Notes: a model not told the origin generated them from the sequence alone. Positions 55,692-64,000 are shown, counted from the first letter of the stretch. The stretch: 64,000 nt of DNA from Prochlorococcus marinus str. MIT 9302 (GCF_000759975.1 NZ_JNAM01000010.1:248001-312000); one strand, 5' to 3'. Numbers and translations: made by a program.

Positions 55692-56087
55692 ATGAAGTTA
55701 AAAAATATTTTAAAAACTACTGGAGCGCTTCATATCCTGTTGGGATTGTTAATTATTTTCCTACTCATTTTTTCAGTGAAAACTATTGCAGGCGATGCTT
55801 CAAGTGAAACATTGCTTCTTGTTAGAGGTACTGCTGATGTTGTAGCAGCTAGTAATTTGGGAATTGGTTGTTTATTGATTATTTGTAGTTCCATAAAAGA
55901 TAAAGCCTCTATAAGAAAAGTTTTATCAGGTGAATTAGCTTTGATGTTTTGTTTTTTAGTAGTAGCTCTATTTAATACTTTTAATGCTGGGACAATTGTT
56001 GATGGAGGACCTCCTCCTCCTTTTTGGATTGTTTTAATAGTGAATCCTCTTTTATGTATTTATGGATTAGTTAACAATAAAAATTGA
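55692..56087 (+). CDS. Cassette 1: four-helix membrane protein
   Basis: 131 aa with four predicted transmembrane helices and a short lumenal or periplasmic loop GGPPPPFW. Looks like a small DUF-type integral protein; no family identified. It lies between repeat A copy 1 (directly before its ATG) and repeat B copy 1 (which contains its TGA stop). Confidence 0.6.
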   Translation: MKLKNILKTTGALHILLGLLIIFLLIFSVKTIAGDASSETLLLVRGTADVVAASNLGIGCLLIICSSIKDKASIRKVLSGELALMFCFLVVALFNTFNAGTIVDGGPPPPFWIVLIVNPLLCIYGLVNNKN

Positions 56088-56106
56088 AACCTTACTACTT
56101 TGCACC
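56085..56106 (+). repeat. Repeat B, copy 1 (cassette end)
   Basis: 22 bp, TGAAAC then CTTACTACTTTGCACC, matched by copy 2 at 56551-56572 with two single-base indels. The first TGA is the stop codon of cassette 1. Confidence 0.7.
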
Positions 56107-56121
56107 GCTATATTTAATACG

Positions 56122-56165
56122 ATTGACAGTCGATCTAAAATAAGGGGCAATTAGCTCCTTTTTTA
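56122..56165 (+). repeat. Repeat A, copy 2 (cassette leader, terminator-like)
   Basis: Ends at the ATG of the 127-aa gene. In this copy AAGGGGC-AATTA-GCTCCTT can fold into a 7-bp stem (one G-T pair) followed by a T-run, an intrinsic-terminator shape directly before a start codon. It may insulate or attenuate the cassette gene. Confidence 0.8.
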
Positions 56166-56549
56166 ATGTCAAGTACTCAAGCCATAGAAAATTTAATTAA
56201 TGGTTATGCAACCAGTGAAGACTCCTCTTTTCTAATACCGAATGCGACTGAAGATTTTTTGGCTGTAAGGCCAAGTGGAAATCCAATCTCTGCGCAGGGA
56301 TTAGTTGGAATGTTTGATAGTAAAGACTTAGTTGCAGAATCCTCAGAACTAATCAAAACCCACAAAATTGAAATTTACGGTGAGATAGCATACGCCGTTT
56401 TCACTTTGAATGAAATCTTCAGTTATAAAGGAAATCAAAATAAAGATCTTTCAACTTACACTTGCATTTTTAAAAATGAAAACGGTACATGGAAATATGC
56501 CTGGATGCAAAGATCACAAGGAACTACTGATATGAAAACTTGGGAATAA
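56166..56549 (+). CDS. Cassette 2: SnoaL/NTF2-like small protein
   Basis: 127 aa. The helical start (AIENLINGYATSED), LAVRPSGNPISAQGLVGMFDS and the closing strands YTCIFKNENGTWKYAWMQRS fit the cone-shaped NTF2/SnoaL (DUF4440-like) fold. Such proteins are ligand-binding or small isomerases; the function here is unknown. It is unrelated to the gene in cassette 1 although the flanking repeats are shared. Confidence 0.65.
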   Translation: MSSTQAIENLINGYATSEDSSFLIPNATEDFLAVRPSGNPISAQGLVGMFDSKDLVAESSELIKTHKIEIYGEIAYAVFTLNEIFSYKGNQNKDLSTYTCIFKNENGTWKYAWMQRSQGTTDMKTWE

Positions 56550-56550
56550 A

Positions 56551-56572
56551 TGAAACGCTTACTACTTGCACC
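56551..56572 (+). repeat. Repeat B, copy 2 (cassette end)
   Basis: TGAAACGCTTACTACTTGCA plus CC, directly after the stop of cassette 2. The ACTTGCAC core also occurs at 54391-54398, upstream of the recombinase. Confidence 0.7.
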
Positions 56573-56713
56573 AAAATTATTTAAATCATGGCTTAACACC
56601 TTAGTTATATTTGTATAAGTTTATTAGTACATATTAGTAGATAAAAGTTAACTGAAAATATAGTTAAAACTAATCAATTACATTCTAAGAAATAAAACTA
56701 TCCATACTTATTT

Positions 56714-57076
56714 ATGGCTTTAGTCAGTAGAGCTGAAAGGAAAAGACGCAGATGTGTCGCTCTCGAAAGATTAAACTCTGGAATGGGAGTGTCTGAAGTG
56801 AGCAGAACTCTTGTGAGGGACTACGGAATTACTCGCAGAAGTGCGAATCTGGATATTAATTGGGCTAGTGCTCAAATAGTAAAGAACTTAGATAAGTATG
56901 AACGTAAAGACCTAATGGCATGGCTTATTACACAGACTGAACTGGTATATTTAAAAGCTCTGGAATCTAACCAATTAAGTGCAGCAATTGGAAGTTTAAA
57001 TTTAATGCACCGAATAACAATAGAAGCTGCCGAAAAAAAAGCTAACAAACATTATCACGGCAACTGTAAGTTTTAG
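56714..57076 (+). CDS. Small-terminase-like HTH protein
   Basis: 120 aa. A basic N-terminus (SRAERKRRRCVALERLNSG) and GVSEVSRTLVRDYGITRRSANLDINWA form a helix-turn-helix like that of phage TerS proteins, which recognise packaging sites. The C-terminal half is helical and could oligomerise. No large terminase is present. In phage satellites a lone TerS redirects helper-phage packaging. The assignment is from pattern and context and needs profile confirmation. Confidence 0.55.
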   Translation: MALVSRAERKRRRCVALERLNSGMGVSEVSRTLVRDYGITRRSANLDINWASAQIVKNLDKYERKDLMAWLITQTELVYLKALESNQLSAAIGSLNLMHRITIEAAEKKANKHYHGNCKF

Positions 57077-57106
57077 TATGTCTCATCGGTCTTGGACATA
57101 GCTTTT
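57077..57106 (+). terminator. Candidate terminator after the TerS-like gene
   Basis: TATGTC (57077-57082) pairs with GACATA (57095-57100), and GCTTTT follows. It starts at the base after the stop codon. Stem of only 6 bp and a short T-run, so moderate support. Confidence 0.4.
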
Positions 57107-57628
57107 CAAATTGTTGGACGAAATATTGTTTATTTTCTAAAACCTGGTCTCAGTCTAAGACTCTAAAATCATTGGGAATAGGTTGGCCAGTCTCATTAAT
57201 TAGAGGGTGTACTGTCATGCAAGCAGTTGCTAGTAATGCAAAAGTTCTTATGAAATTAGTTGGTTTAGAAGCAAAAACACAAATTAGATAATTACTTTTT
57301 ATTAAAAATATAACTTGCAAAAATCACTTTCTTTTTGTTTCTTTTTTTTCTTTTAAACAATTCATAACTTGCTTATAACTTTAAAATGTGACTCTAATAA
57401 TGCATTCAATTCTTTTAAAGCAAAGCAGTGGTCTTGGATGCAATTTTTTATAGTATGCAAAAAATAAATTAATCATTTTTTTTTAATTAAAATAATATTT
57501 TATTTTTTCTTATTCGTATCTTATTTAATTCTTAAAGAAGACTTCATTAAATCTTTTAAGCTGAAATTAGCTTCTATATTCTCCTCACATGAAATAGAGA
57601 AGCTTTTTCTTTCTGAAATAAATTTGGT
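57107..57628. other. 522 bp without a convincing gene
   Basis: AT-rich. One open stretch on the plus strand near 57150-57291 (ending MQAVASNAKVLMKLVGLEAK) has a possible 24-aa ORF but no ribosome binding site and may be gene debris. A palindrome AGTCTAAGACT lies near 57152. Nothing else recognised. Confidence 0.5.
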
Positions 57629-57874
57629 ATGACTTATTTTGCAGAGCCAAATTACATAGAATATGACCTGTGGTTTGATTCAAATATTAATGCAGTTGAT
57701 TTAATTAACTATTCAGATGAAAATGAATTTTGTAATTTTACGCATAAAAAATTTCATAAGATATCAAGTTTAAATTTAGTTATTGGTTCCTCAAAATATA
57801 AACAAATGATGATTTTTCCTTTTTATAATTTCATTGCAAAGTTAGTGCATTCCTTTATTGTTTTATCTCTCTGA
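57629..57874 (+). CDS. Hypothetical protein (81 aa)
   Basis: Begins MTYFAEPNYIEYDLWFDSN and has a hydrophobic last third (FPFYNFIAKLVHSFIVL). It may be truncated, since the end is abruptly hydrophobic. No family recognised. Confidence 0.4.
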   Translation: MTYFAEPNYIEYDLWFDSNINAVDLINYSDENEFCNFTHKKFHKISSLNLVIGSSKYKQMMIFPFYNFIAKLVHSFIVLSL

Positions 57875-57997
57875 TTCGGAAATAACAGAAGTAATTGATT
57901 ATTCTAGTCAAAAACTACAAAGCTTTCCAAAAAGTTTTTTCTGTTTTTTACCTTATTTATATTTAATATATTCCATTAACTTAATTATCTTTGATAG

Positions 57998-58399
57998 TTA
58001 AGCAGCTTCAAGATTTGATTCTTCTTGTTTAAAATTTGCTTTATTTTCCTTAACTTCTTGATTAGCCCATTGTAATAATCTTATAGATAATATTAAGTCT
58101 CTCTCTAACCATGCTCTAATAGCCATAGCTCTTCTAGGATCATAAAATTTTTTCTTTCTATACCAATCAAAAACATTCTCATCTGATTTGTCTCCATTGC
58201 ATGAAAGACAAGCTGGAACACAATTTTCTGTTATGTTTAAACCTCCTTTACTTCGTGGCAATATATGATCAATAGATTCTGAAGGTTTTCCGCAATATAT
58301 GCATCTTTTGCTCGTAAACGTATGAATAGACTTTCGCCAAAATCTTAATTTGAGCTTAGGGCATAAATCTTCTAAAAACACTGCATCATCAATATGCAT
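57998..58399 (-). CDS. HNH endonuclease
   Basis: 133 aa. RCIYCGKPSESIDHILPRSKGG and NCVPACLSCNGDKSD give the two zinc CxxC pairs (Cys33/36 and Cys64/67) and the catalytic His45-Asn-His arrangement of cyanobacterial HNH nucleases. It is free-standing, with no intron or restriction partner adjacent. The target is unknown. Confidence 0.82.
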   Translation of the reverse strand: MHIDDAVFLEDLCPKLKLRFWRKSIHTFTSKRCIYCGKPSESIDHILPRSKGGLNITENCVPACLSCNGDKSDENVFDWYRKKKFYDPRRAMAIRAWLERDLILSIRLLQWANQEVKENKANFKQEESNLEAA

Positions 58400-58696
58400 T
58401 AAGATTATTCAATTATCTATATTTATGTCATATGAAATTTAAAAATAATTTAAGAAAACGTTATCTTTAAGAAACTAAATTATTTTCAAAAACCAATCAC
58501 AAAATAATTAATTTCAAATAAATTTTTAATTAATTTTCTCATCACTTTTTCTGCTTTTTAGTTTGAGCTTTTCCTCTTCAGAATTTGGTTATGGGAATAA
58601 CAATATACATTTAACATTTAACTTTATAACTTACCTTTTCTTTATCTGGAGTCTAGTTATTTAGTTGAATATAATAAGCTAAGAATTTAAAAAAAA

Positions 58697-58930
58697 ATGT
58701 CTGATAAAAAGAAAGATACAAAAAAAGATTTTAAAAAGAATAAAGCTATGCTTGCTTACGGAGTGATACAACTAGGATCAGCAGTTGTATCAGCTGTTGC
58801 CTTAGTAGCTATTGCACTAAGCTTTTGCTCATTAAAAAAAGAATCAAAGTTCTTTAATGAATGTGTTGAAGAAATGAAAGCGACTGGTTCGCCAACAGCT
58901 GATGCGGTTCGTTTCTGTACTGGTGGGTAG
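58697..58930 (+). CDS. Small membrane protein (77 aa)
   Basis: Lys-rich N-terminus, one transmembrane helix (about residues 19-45, AYGVIQLGSAVVSAVALVAIALSFC) and a soluble tail with two Cys. Seems a conserved Prochlorococcus protein without a known role. About 300 bp of AT-rich DNA with no gene precedes it. Confidence 0.55.
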   Translation: MSDKKKDTKKDFKKNKAMLAYGVIQLGSAVVSAVALVAIALSFCSLKKESKFFNECVEEMKATGSPTADAVRFCTGG

Positions 58931-59079
58931 CATTAGGTAAATTAAGTGTTTCCGATATTTTTATAAATAATATTTAATTTGTCTTAGTTCATATTAACCA
59001 TAAATTAATTTTTTCTTATTTTCCCCTTAGTAAAACTAATAAATAAACTAACTAAAATTTAAATTGATATACAATTGCT

Positions 59080-59244
59080 TTAGTATCCGAATGAAGCAAA
59101 AAAATCATCCTCTTCATATGGAGTTGTATCAATCCATTCTGGAGGATAATCCCCAAGTTTAACGTATTGATAAAGCTTATCTAAATCTGGATCATAATAA
59201 GTGTCATTAATTCTTGGATCAGTTATTACTTTGCTTGGATGCAT
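59080..59244 (-). CDS. Small acidic protein (54 aa)
   Basis: ORF from ATG at 59244, starting MHPSKVITDPRINDTYYDPD and ending EEDDFFASFGY. Acidic, Tyr- and Asp-rich, with no membrane segment. The low-Lys composition, unlike random AT-rich ORFs, supports a real gene. Unknown function. Confidence 0.55.
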   Translation of the reverse strand: MHPSKVITDPRINDTYYDPDLDKLYQYVKLGDYPPEWIDTTPYEEDDFFASFGY

Positions 59245-59370
59245 AATAAAAATTACTTCTACTATGTCTTTTAGGAAATTAAGTTTAACTTATATTTAAA
59301 ATCCATTTAAAAGTTCCAAACAAATAAAAAAAAATATAAATTTTTTTTTATTTCAAAAGCAATCCTTTAT

Positions 59371-59739
59371 TTAAAATTTAATTTTTGTTGTTACTCTGTT
59401 TTTATTTTGGGATTTGAATTCAAAAATTCCTGTATCAGTAAATATGGTCAACTCATCTCCAGATGTTTCTTCAATTGAAATTCCTTCAGACTCTAAATTT
59501 TTAACATATACATTACCAATAAGTTTTAGAGATTTATCATCCTTGTCAAAAGAAAGCTTGTCAGAATAAGCCTCAAAATTACCACTATTACTCTTAATGA
59601 CTACATTTCCCTTAGCCTCTAAATCTCCTTCTAAAGTATTAACTTGAGAATCAGATGTAATTGTGTAATTAGTTAATTCCTCAGCAAAAGAGAATTCAGC
59701 TAATAGAAATAAAAACGATGCAAGAAGTACACTTTTCAT
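59371..59739 (-). CDS. OstA/LptA-like periplasmic protein
   Basis: 122 aa with a signal peptide (to SFAEE). SDSQVNTLEGDLEAKGNVVIKSNSG and SLKLIGNVYVKNLESEGI are the repeated beta-jellyroll strands of the OstA/LptA/LptC family, involved in lipopolysaccharide transport. It is shorter than LptA and could be a bridge component. Its ATG is immediately after the cytochrome gene stop. Confidence 0.65.
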   Translation of the reverse strand: MKSVLLASFLFLLAEFSFAEELTNYTITSDSQVNTLEGDLEAKGNVVIKSNSGNFEAYSDKLSFDKDDKSLKLIGNVYVKNLESEGISIEETSGDELTIFTDTGIFEFKSQNKNRVTTKIKF

Positions 59740-60093
59740 TTACTCCCAACCCTTTTCTGCATTTTGAATAATCCATTGTGCAAGAACCTTATCCTCTCCA
59801 TCCTTTAATTTATTTTTATAACCCTTCATAAAACCAATCCCGTCATTGGCAATTTTTGCTATTGAAATCTCATCTGCTATTCCTCTTTTTTCAAGGTCGG
59901 AAAGTTTTAATGATTTGGATCCTTTAAGAACGACTGATCCACCTCTTACATGGCAGCCTGCACAAACATTTCTAAAAATTGTTTCTCCATCTCTAATTTC
60001 AGAAGCCATTAGATATCTATTATGCAAAGAGGTTTGAAAAATAATTATTAAAGTTATTACAGGAATTACAAATGGAAATTTAAATATTTTCAT
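59740..60093 (-). CDS. Class I cytochrome c (c6-like)
   Basis: 117 aa. Signal-anchor N-terminus, then heme motif CAGCHVRGG and a probable axial Met in GIGFMKGYKNKL. FRNVCAGCH resembles cytochrome c6/cM types that donate electrons in the lumen. It abuts the OstA-like gene with no gap. Confidence 0.85.
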   Translation of the reverse strand: MKIFKFPFVIPVITLIIIFQTSLHNRYLMASEIRDGETIFRNVCAGCHVRGGSVVLKGSKSLKLSDLEKRGIADEISIAKIANDGIGFMKGYKNKLKDGEDKVLAQWIIQNAEKGWE

Positions 60094-60113
60094 TTTATCT
60101 AGTTGACCTAAGA

Positions 60114-60452
60114 CTAATTTAACTTGTAATTAGTCTTGATTGTTTTAATTACCGATTTTTTAGGATCTTTATTTGGATAACAATTAACAATTCTATATTT
60201 ACCACCTTTTCTATCTGTCTCAACGAGAGTAAATTGAACAAATTTTTCTTTTTCAACATTTGAAAAATCTTTGACTTCTATTTTGATGATTTCTTCATTT
60301 TCACTTTCAATTATTCTGGATTTACCTCCACAAACAAGAACTGCAGTTTCTTTAGTTACAGAAAATAATTTATTTTCATCAGTAATGGATAGTTCATCTT
60401 TTGTACTACAAGAAGAAATTAAAAGGATAGTAAGAATTAATAGCTTTTTCAT
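60114..60452 (-). CDS. Lipoprotein of unknown function
   Basis: 112 aa from Met at 60452; this start gives a clean lipoprotein signal (MKKLLILTILLISSC, Cys as lipid site) and limits the overlap with the upstream 50-aa ORF. The mature part has beta character and two more Cys (VLVCGGKS and IVNCYP). No family recognised. Confidence 0.6.
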   Translation of the reverse strand: MKKLLILTILLISSCSTKDELSITDENKLFSVTKETAVLVCGGKSRIIESENEEIIKIEVKDFSNVEKEKFVQFTLVETDRKGGKYRIVNCYPNKDPKKSVIKTIKTNYKLN

Positions 60453-60459
60453 AGTTTTT

Positions 60460-60612
60460 TTAGAGGATAAATTCACTTGTAATTGCTTTTAATTGTTTTT
60501 TATTTAGTTGGGTAAGATAGCTATAAATTTCTTTTCTAAATAATCTGTCTTCAACTCTTTTACTTTCAAGAATTGAAAAAGTAATGAAATTAACAAGTTG
60601 ATTTTTGTTCAT
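60460..60612 (-). CDS. Small basic protein (50 aa)
   Basis: ORF from ATG 60612, starting MNKNQLVNFITFSILESKRV, helical and Lys-rich. Just upstream of the lipoprotein gene. Unknown; expression not demonstrated. Confidence 0.4.
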   Translation of the reverse strand: MNKNQLVNFITFSILESKRVEDRLFRKEIYSYLTQLNKKQLKAITSEFIL

Positions 60613-60828
60613 GTTTATCTTTTAGGTCTCTATTGTTAACTTTTAATTAAGTACTTATTAAATAAACTTTTGACTATTAGAAAAAATATTTAATTTCAAA
60701 ATTTAGAAATTTTTTAAACAAATTTATTTTTTACTTAATAACTTCTTAATCCAATAATCTTAAGTTATATAAGTCTTCTATATTTTTACGCCTTGAATAT
60801 TGAAGACAATCATATAAAAAAATAATAA

Positions 60829-61083
60829 ATGATTATAAAAAATTCACCTTCTCCCAAAAACTCAAATCAAGCCCAAGAAATAGGGCATATCAAATATTCT
60901 TATAAAGAAAGTTTTAAAAGAGAAAATAAATCTATTTTGGATGATTCGGAATTTATTGAAAATTACAATAACGCCCTTAAATCACCACAATCAAGAAGAT
61001 TGTATAAAGATACAGAGAATGAAATTCATTTGGACTCAATTAAGGCTCAGAATATTTTACCTCTAGATAAAATTTCTATTTAA
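60829..61083 (+). CDS. Hypothetical protein (84 aa)
   Basis: Hydrophilic and probably disordered at the start (IIKNSPSPKNSNQAQEI). No recognised domain and no membrane segment. About 210 bp of AT-rich DNA precedes it. Confidence 0.45.
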   Translation: MIIKNSPSPKNSNQAQEIGHIKYSYKESFKRENKSILDDSEFIENYNNALKSPQSRRLYKDTENEIHLDSIKAQNILPLDKISI

Positions 61084-61159
61084 AATTTTATTAAAAACTA
61101 CTTTTAAAGATTTTTTAAATAGATCTTAAATCCGACCTTCTTTTTTTAATGTTAGCTTA

Positions 61160-61221
61160 CTTCTACGTTCATCCAATTTATTTGGACGCATGAAATGAGA
61201 ATAGGGAACGGGATTCTCATT
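61160..61221 (+). ncRNA. Candidate glutamine-II (downstream-peptide) riboswitch
   Basis: CGTTC (61166-61170) pairs with GAACG (61206-61210) as P1, and TCCAA/TTGGA forms the next hairpin. The joining segment holds ATGAGAAT (within 61194-61202), and this pairs perfectly with ATTCTCATT at 61213-61221 as a possible pseudoknot. The order CGTTCATCC...GGACGCATGA...AGGGAACG matches my memory of the downstream-peptide motif of marine picocyanobacteria. It ends 14 bp before a 56-aa ORF. Confidence 0.65.
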
Positions 61222-61235
61222 AACTGCATAAGATC

Positions 61236-61406
61236 ATGAATGAGCTCTCTCAAATAAGAGAAAAAATTACAAGAGCCAAGAGGCTTTATGAAGCCCAAAT
61301 CTTGGCAACTAAAAATGGAGAAGTTACTCCATATAGAAGATCAGTCTTTGAAGAAAGAATTAGGGAAGCACAAAAAGAAATGAGATCGCAAGACACCAAA
61401 AAATAA
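61236..61406 (+). CDS. Small basic peptide controlled by the candidate riboswitch
   Basis: 56 aa (start MNELSQIREKITRAKRLYEA, later TPYRRSVFEERIREAQKEM). Helical, Arg/Lys/Glu-rich and without a membrane segment. Downstream-peptide riboswitches precede short ORFs of unknown function. By analogy with the glutamine-synthetase inactivating factors controlled by the glnA riboswitch, this could modulate nitrogen assimilation. That is inference: there is no clear IF7/IF17 similarity. Confidence 0.7.
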   Translation: MNELSQIREKITRAKRLYEAQILATKNGEVTPYRRSVFEERIREAQKEMRSQDTKK

Positions 61407-61422
61407 ATTCTTTTGTAAAAAT

Positions 61423-61671
61423 CTATTTTGTATCAGCTACATTCTTGAAGAAATCGCAGTAAGCCATTAATTCTGATTCGGTTTCAATTTTTAGATTTAA
61501 ATCATTAATTGCTTTCTTGGTATCAATTCTGTAGCCATACCAATCTAGACAAACTTCTCTCTGCCTTTGGGTTTCAGAAACCTTTTGAGTGCCTATTTTG
61601 TTTGAGTTACTAGTACAACTCGCAAGAAAAATAGTTGAGAGAGCTAGTAGTGGGAATAGTAGTCTTTTCAT
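61423..61671 (-). CDS. Small lipoprotein
   Basis: 82 aa. Lipobox LASC after a hydrophobic signal (MKRLLFPLLALSTIFLASC), then a hydrophilic helical domain with two Cys (REVCLDWYGY and AYCDFF). It follows the 101-aa gene by 3 bp on the same strand. Unknown role. Confidence 0.65.
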   Translation of the reverse strand: MKRLLFPLLALSTIFLASCTSNSNKIGTQKVSETQRQREVCLDWYGYRIDTKKAINDLNLKIETESELMAYCDFFKNVADTK

Positions 61672-61674
61672 TTG

Positions 61675-61980
61675 TTAATCACAACAACTTTCCGTTTTTG
61701 TTGAAGCAGTCCAAGATGTTTCCTCCATTGTTGATAAGTCAACTCTATGAGTTGCCATCCAGTCACCATTGGCTTCCACAAACTTTTGAACATTTCCTTC
61801 TGGAGCTTGATGAATGACAATAACTTTTTGAGGATCTTCCTTACTTACTCCTCTAAAAAGTGGCTTAATGAGAAATTCAGAATGTCTTTTTTCAGCTTCC
61901 GCACTGTCAAATATCGCGGCCCATTCATCGAAAGTGCTTTCAATTTTAAAAGTAAAAACTGAGGTTATGGAACAAGACAT
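61675..61980 (-). CDS. DUF3764-like protein
   Basis: 101 aa. FTFKIESTFDEWAAIFDSAEAEKRHSEFLIKPLFRGVSKEDPQKVIVIHQAPEG has the ferredoxin-like (ABM-type) pattern of a small family that I recall as DUF3764. The C-terminal SCCD could bind metal. Cotranscribed with the downstream lipoprotein gene. Confidence 0.65.
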   Translation of the reverse strand: MSCSITSVFTFKIESTFDEWAAIFDSAEAEKRHSEFLIKPLFRGVSKEDPQKVIVIHQAPEGNVQKFVEANGDWMATHRVDLSTMEETSWTASTKTESCCD

Positions 61981-62177
61981 AATAAAGATATTGTTTGTTT
62001 AAATAAAATAAGTCTGTTTAATTAAGGTTTAGTTAATTATCTTTAAATGGAATTAAAACAGATGTTTTTTCAAATTTAAGCCAACCTTTTTTCTAATATT
62101 TTTAACATTCTTAAATAAACATTCCTATTGAAAAGAGTAAGTGTCAATGCTATCAATTTAATAAAACTTACAAAAAT

Positions 62178-62267
62178 ATGGAGCTAAATACTTTCTTACT
62201 TATCTTATTAGTCATAGCAAATTTTACAAATTTATATCTGACTCATTTCAAAAAAAAGAAAAAGTAA
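62178..62267 (+). CDS. Possible 29-aa membrane peptide
   Basis: MELNTFLLILLVIANFTNLY followed by a Lys-rich end: one transmembrane helix with a positive tail. Typical of small cyanobacterial membrane peptides but could be chance in AT-rich DNA. Confidence 0.3.
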   Translation: MELNTFLLILLVIANFTNLYLTHFKKKKK

Positions 62268-62377
62268 TAGTTTTTACAATTTAAATCAACCTTTATTTCG
62301 CTTAACCTTTTATTAATTTAAAGTTAAAAAAAAGATAATCAAATCAGTATTAAATAGGTTTAATTGATTAAATCTTA

Positions 62378-63163
62378 GTGAATAATAAGCTCTCCTTAAA
62401 AAATATTAATGTCAAATATGGAGAGAGCCTAGCTTTAAAATCCATAAACTTAGATATTTATAAAGGTGAATTTGTAGTCCTTCTTGGGTCTTCTGGGGCA
62501 GGTAAATCAACTTTGCTAAGAACAATCAATCAATTGAATCCATTAACTTCAGGAGAGTTAGATTTTTTTGATTTAGGAAAAATAAGAAATAAAAAAGATC
62601 TTCAGAATTTAAGAAAAAAAACTGGGATGATATTTCAACAACATCAGTTGATTGAGAGAAATACTGTTTTCCAAAATGTTTTAACTGGTCGACTTGGATT
62701 TCATTCACTATTTAGAAGCATTTTACCTCTTCCAAAATTTGATCAAGAACTTGCTCTCGATTGCATAGATAGAGTTAGCCTCTTAGACAAAGCGCTTGTA
62801 AAAGTAAAAGAATTAAGCGGAGGACAACAACAAAGAGTAGGAATTGCTAGAGCTTTAGCTCAAAATCCTTCGTTGATTTTGGCAGATGAACCCATAGCTA
62901 GTCTTGACCCAAAAACTTCCCATCAAGTTTTATCGATGCTGAAAGATATTTGTAAGAAAGATAATATATCCGCATTAACTAGTCTTCACCAAGTTGATTT
63001 TGCTAAAGAATATGGAGATAGAATTATTGGCTTAAGTCATGGGAAAATAGTTTTTAATGGTAAATCAGATCAACTTTCAGACGAGATTTTAAAAAATATT
63101 TATTCATCTTCACCAATAACAGAAGAAGCAAATTTTACCTCAAATGAAGTGGTAATGGTTTAA
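62378..63163 (+). CDS. phnC: Phosphonate/phosphite-type ABC transporter ATPase
   Basis: 261 aa, GTG start. Walker A LLGSSGAGKSTL, signature LSGGQQQR and Walker B LILADEP are all intact, and RNTVFQNVLTGRLG is a PhnC hallmark. It energises uptake of phosphonate or a related reduced phosphorus compound with PhnD and PhnE. phnD follows after 33 bp. Confidence 0.92.
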   Translation: MNNKLSLKNINVKYGESLALKSINLDIYKGEFVVLLGSSGAGKSTLLRTINQLNPLTSGELDFFDLGKIRNKKDLQNLRKKTGMIFQQHQLIERNTVFQNVLTGRLGFHSLFRSILPLPKFDQELALDCIDRVSLLDKALVKVKELSGGQQQRVGIARALAQNPSLILADEPIASLDPKTSHQVLSMLKDICKKDNISALTSLHQVDFAKEYGDRIIGLSHGKIVFNGKSDQLSDEILKNIYSSSPITEEANFTSNEVVMV

Positions 63164-63187
63164 AACCACTTCATTAAAAAAACTTAG

Positions 63188-64000
<813 letters not shown>

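Larger units (their letters stand above)
54360..57106. mobile_element. Candidate tRNA-Ser-linked island with tyrosine recombinase and cassettes
   Basis: Contains the recombinase, two single-gene units bounded by shared short repeats, and a terminase-small-like gene ended by a hairpin. Exact att sites are not visible, so borders are approximate. The recombinase lies on the 5' side of the tRNA, whereas most integrations use the 3' end, so the tRNA may be only a neighbour. Confidence 0.5.

Noticed and set aside
57148-57160. AGTCTAAGACT palindrome as another serine-recombinase att site
   Set aside because: Shares only a few bases with the ACAGTCT core and has no gloA context or second copy.

Overview
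This window looks like a chromosome segment of Prochlorococcus, most likely a high-light-adapted lineage. The DNA is strongly AT-rich, genes are tightly packed, and the core set fits: a Pcb chlorophyll-binding antenna gene, a lycopene cyclase, solanesyl diphosphate synthase, GltS-type symporter, SulP transporter, ArsS-like radical SAM protein and phnCD. The assignment rests on gene content and recall of family sequences; no database search was run.

Layout. 1-16.3 kb is core metabolism: the end of glgA, murF, an aroA-mnmC-like-glmU operon, a ComB-like phosphatase, nitrilase, cell-wall amidase, murI, polyprenyl synthase, acs, a DUF1350 protein, an exonuclease and hisS. 16.3-41.5 kb holds the pcb antenna gene, transporters, carotenoid cyclase, two SDR proteins, a MscS channel, a Fur-family regulator, ArsS, a glucosylglycerol-phosphatase-like gene divergent from a Rossmann protein, a metY-metA pair, SulP, an FAD oxidase, CbiX, a GMC oxidoreductase and small conserved genes.

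41.8-50.2 kb is the standout. An 8.37-kb integrated element splits the chromosomal glyoxalase I gene gloA. Its ends are marked by a 7-bp direct repeat, ACAGTCT. It carries a large serine recombinase, an adenylation-domain-only NAD-dependent DNA ligase, and a complete, diverged gloA whose bases at the insertion core are changed. It also carries a ribbon-helix-helix protein, a zinc-finger primase-like protein, a RepA-type helicase followed by an iteron-like array, a prohead-protease/HK97-capsid fusion with a strong internal ribosome binding site, and an excisionase-like HTH protein. No terminase large subunit, portal or tail gene is present. It reads as a capsid-encoding phage satellite that repairs the gene it disrupts.

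50.5-62 kb is accessory sequence around tRNA-Ser(TGA). It includes a Tic20-like protein, membrane proteins, a methyltransferase, and a tyrosine recombinase followed by two one-gene units bounded by near-identical short repeats. A small-terminase-like protein, an HNH nuclease, small secreted proteins, a cytochrome c and a candidate glutamine-II (downstream-peptide) riboswitch ahead of a 56-aa peptide follow. The window ends in phnC and the start of phnD.

Two mobile systems of different recombinase class therefore lie about 4 kb apart. One carries a capsid gene and the other a terminase-small-like gene, both typical of phage satellites.
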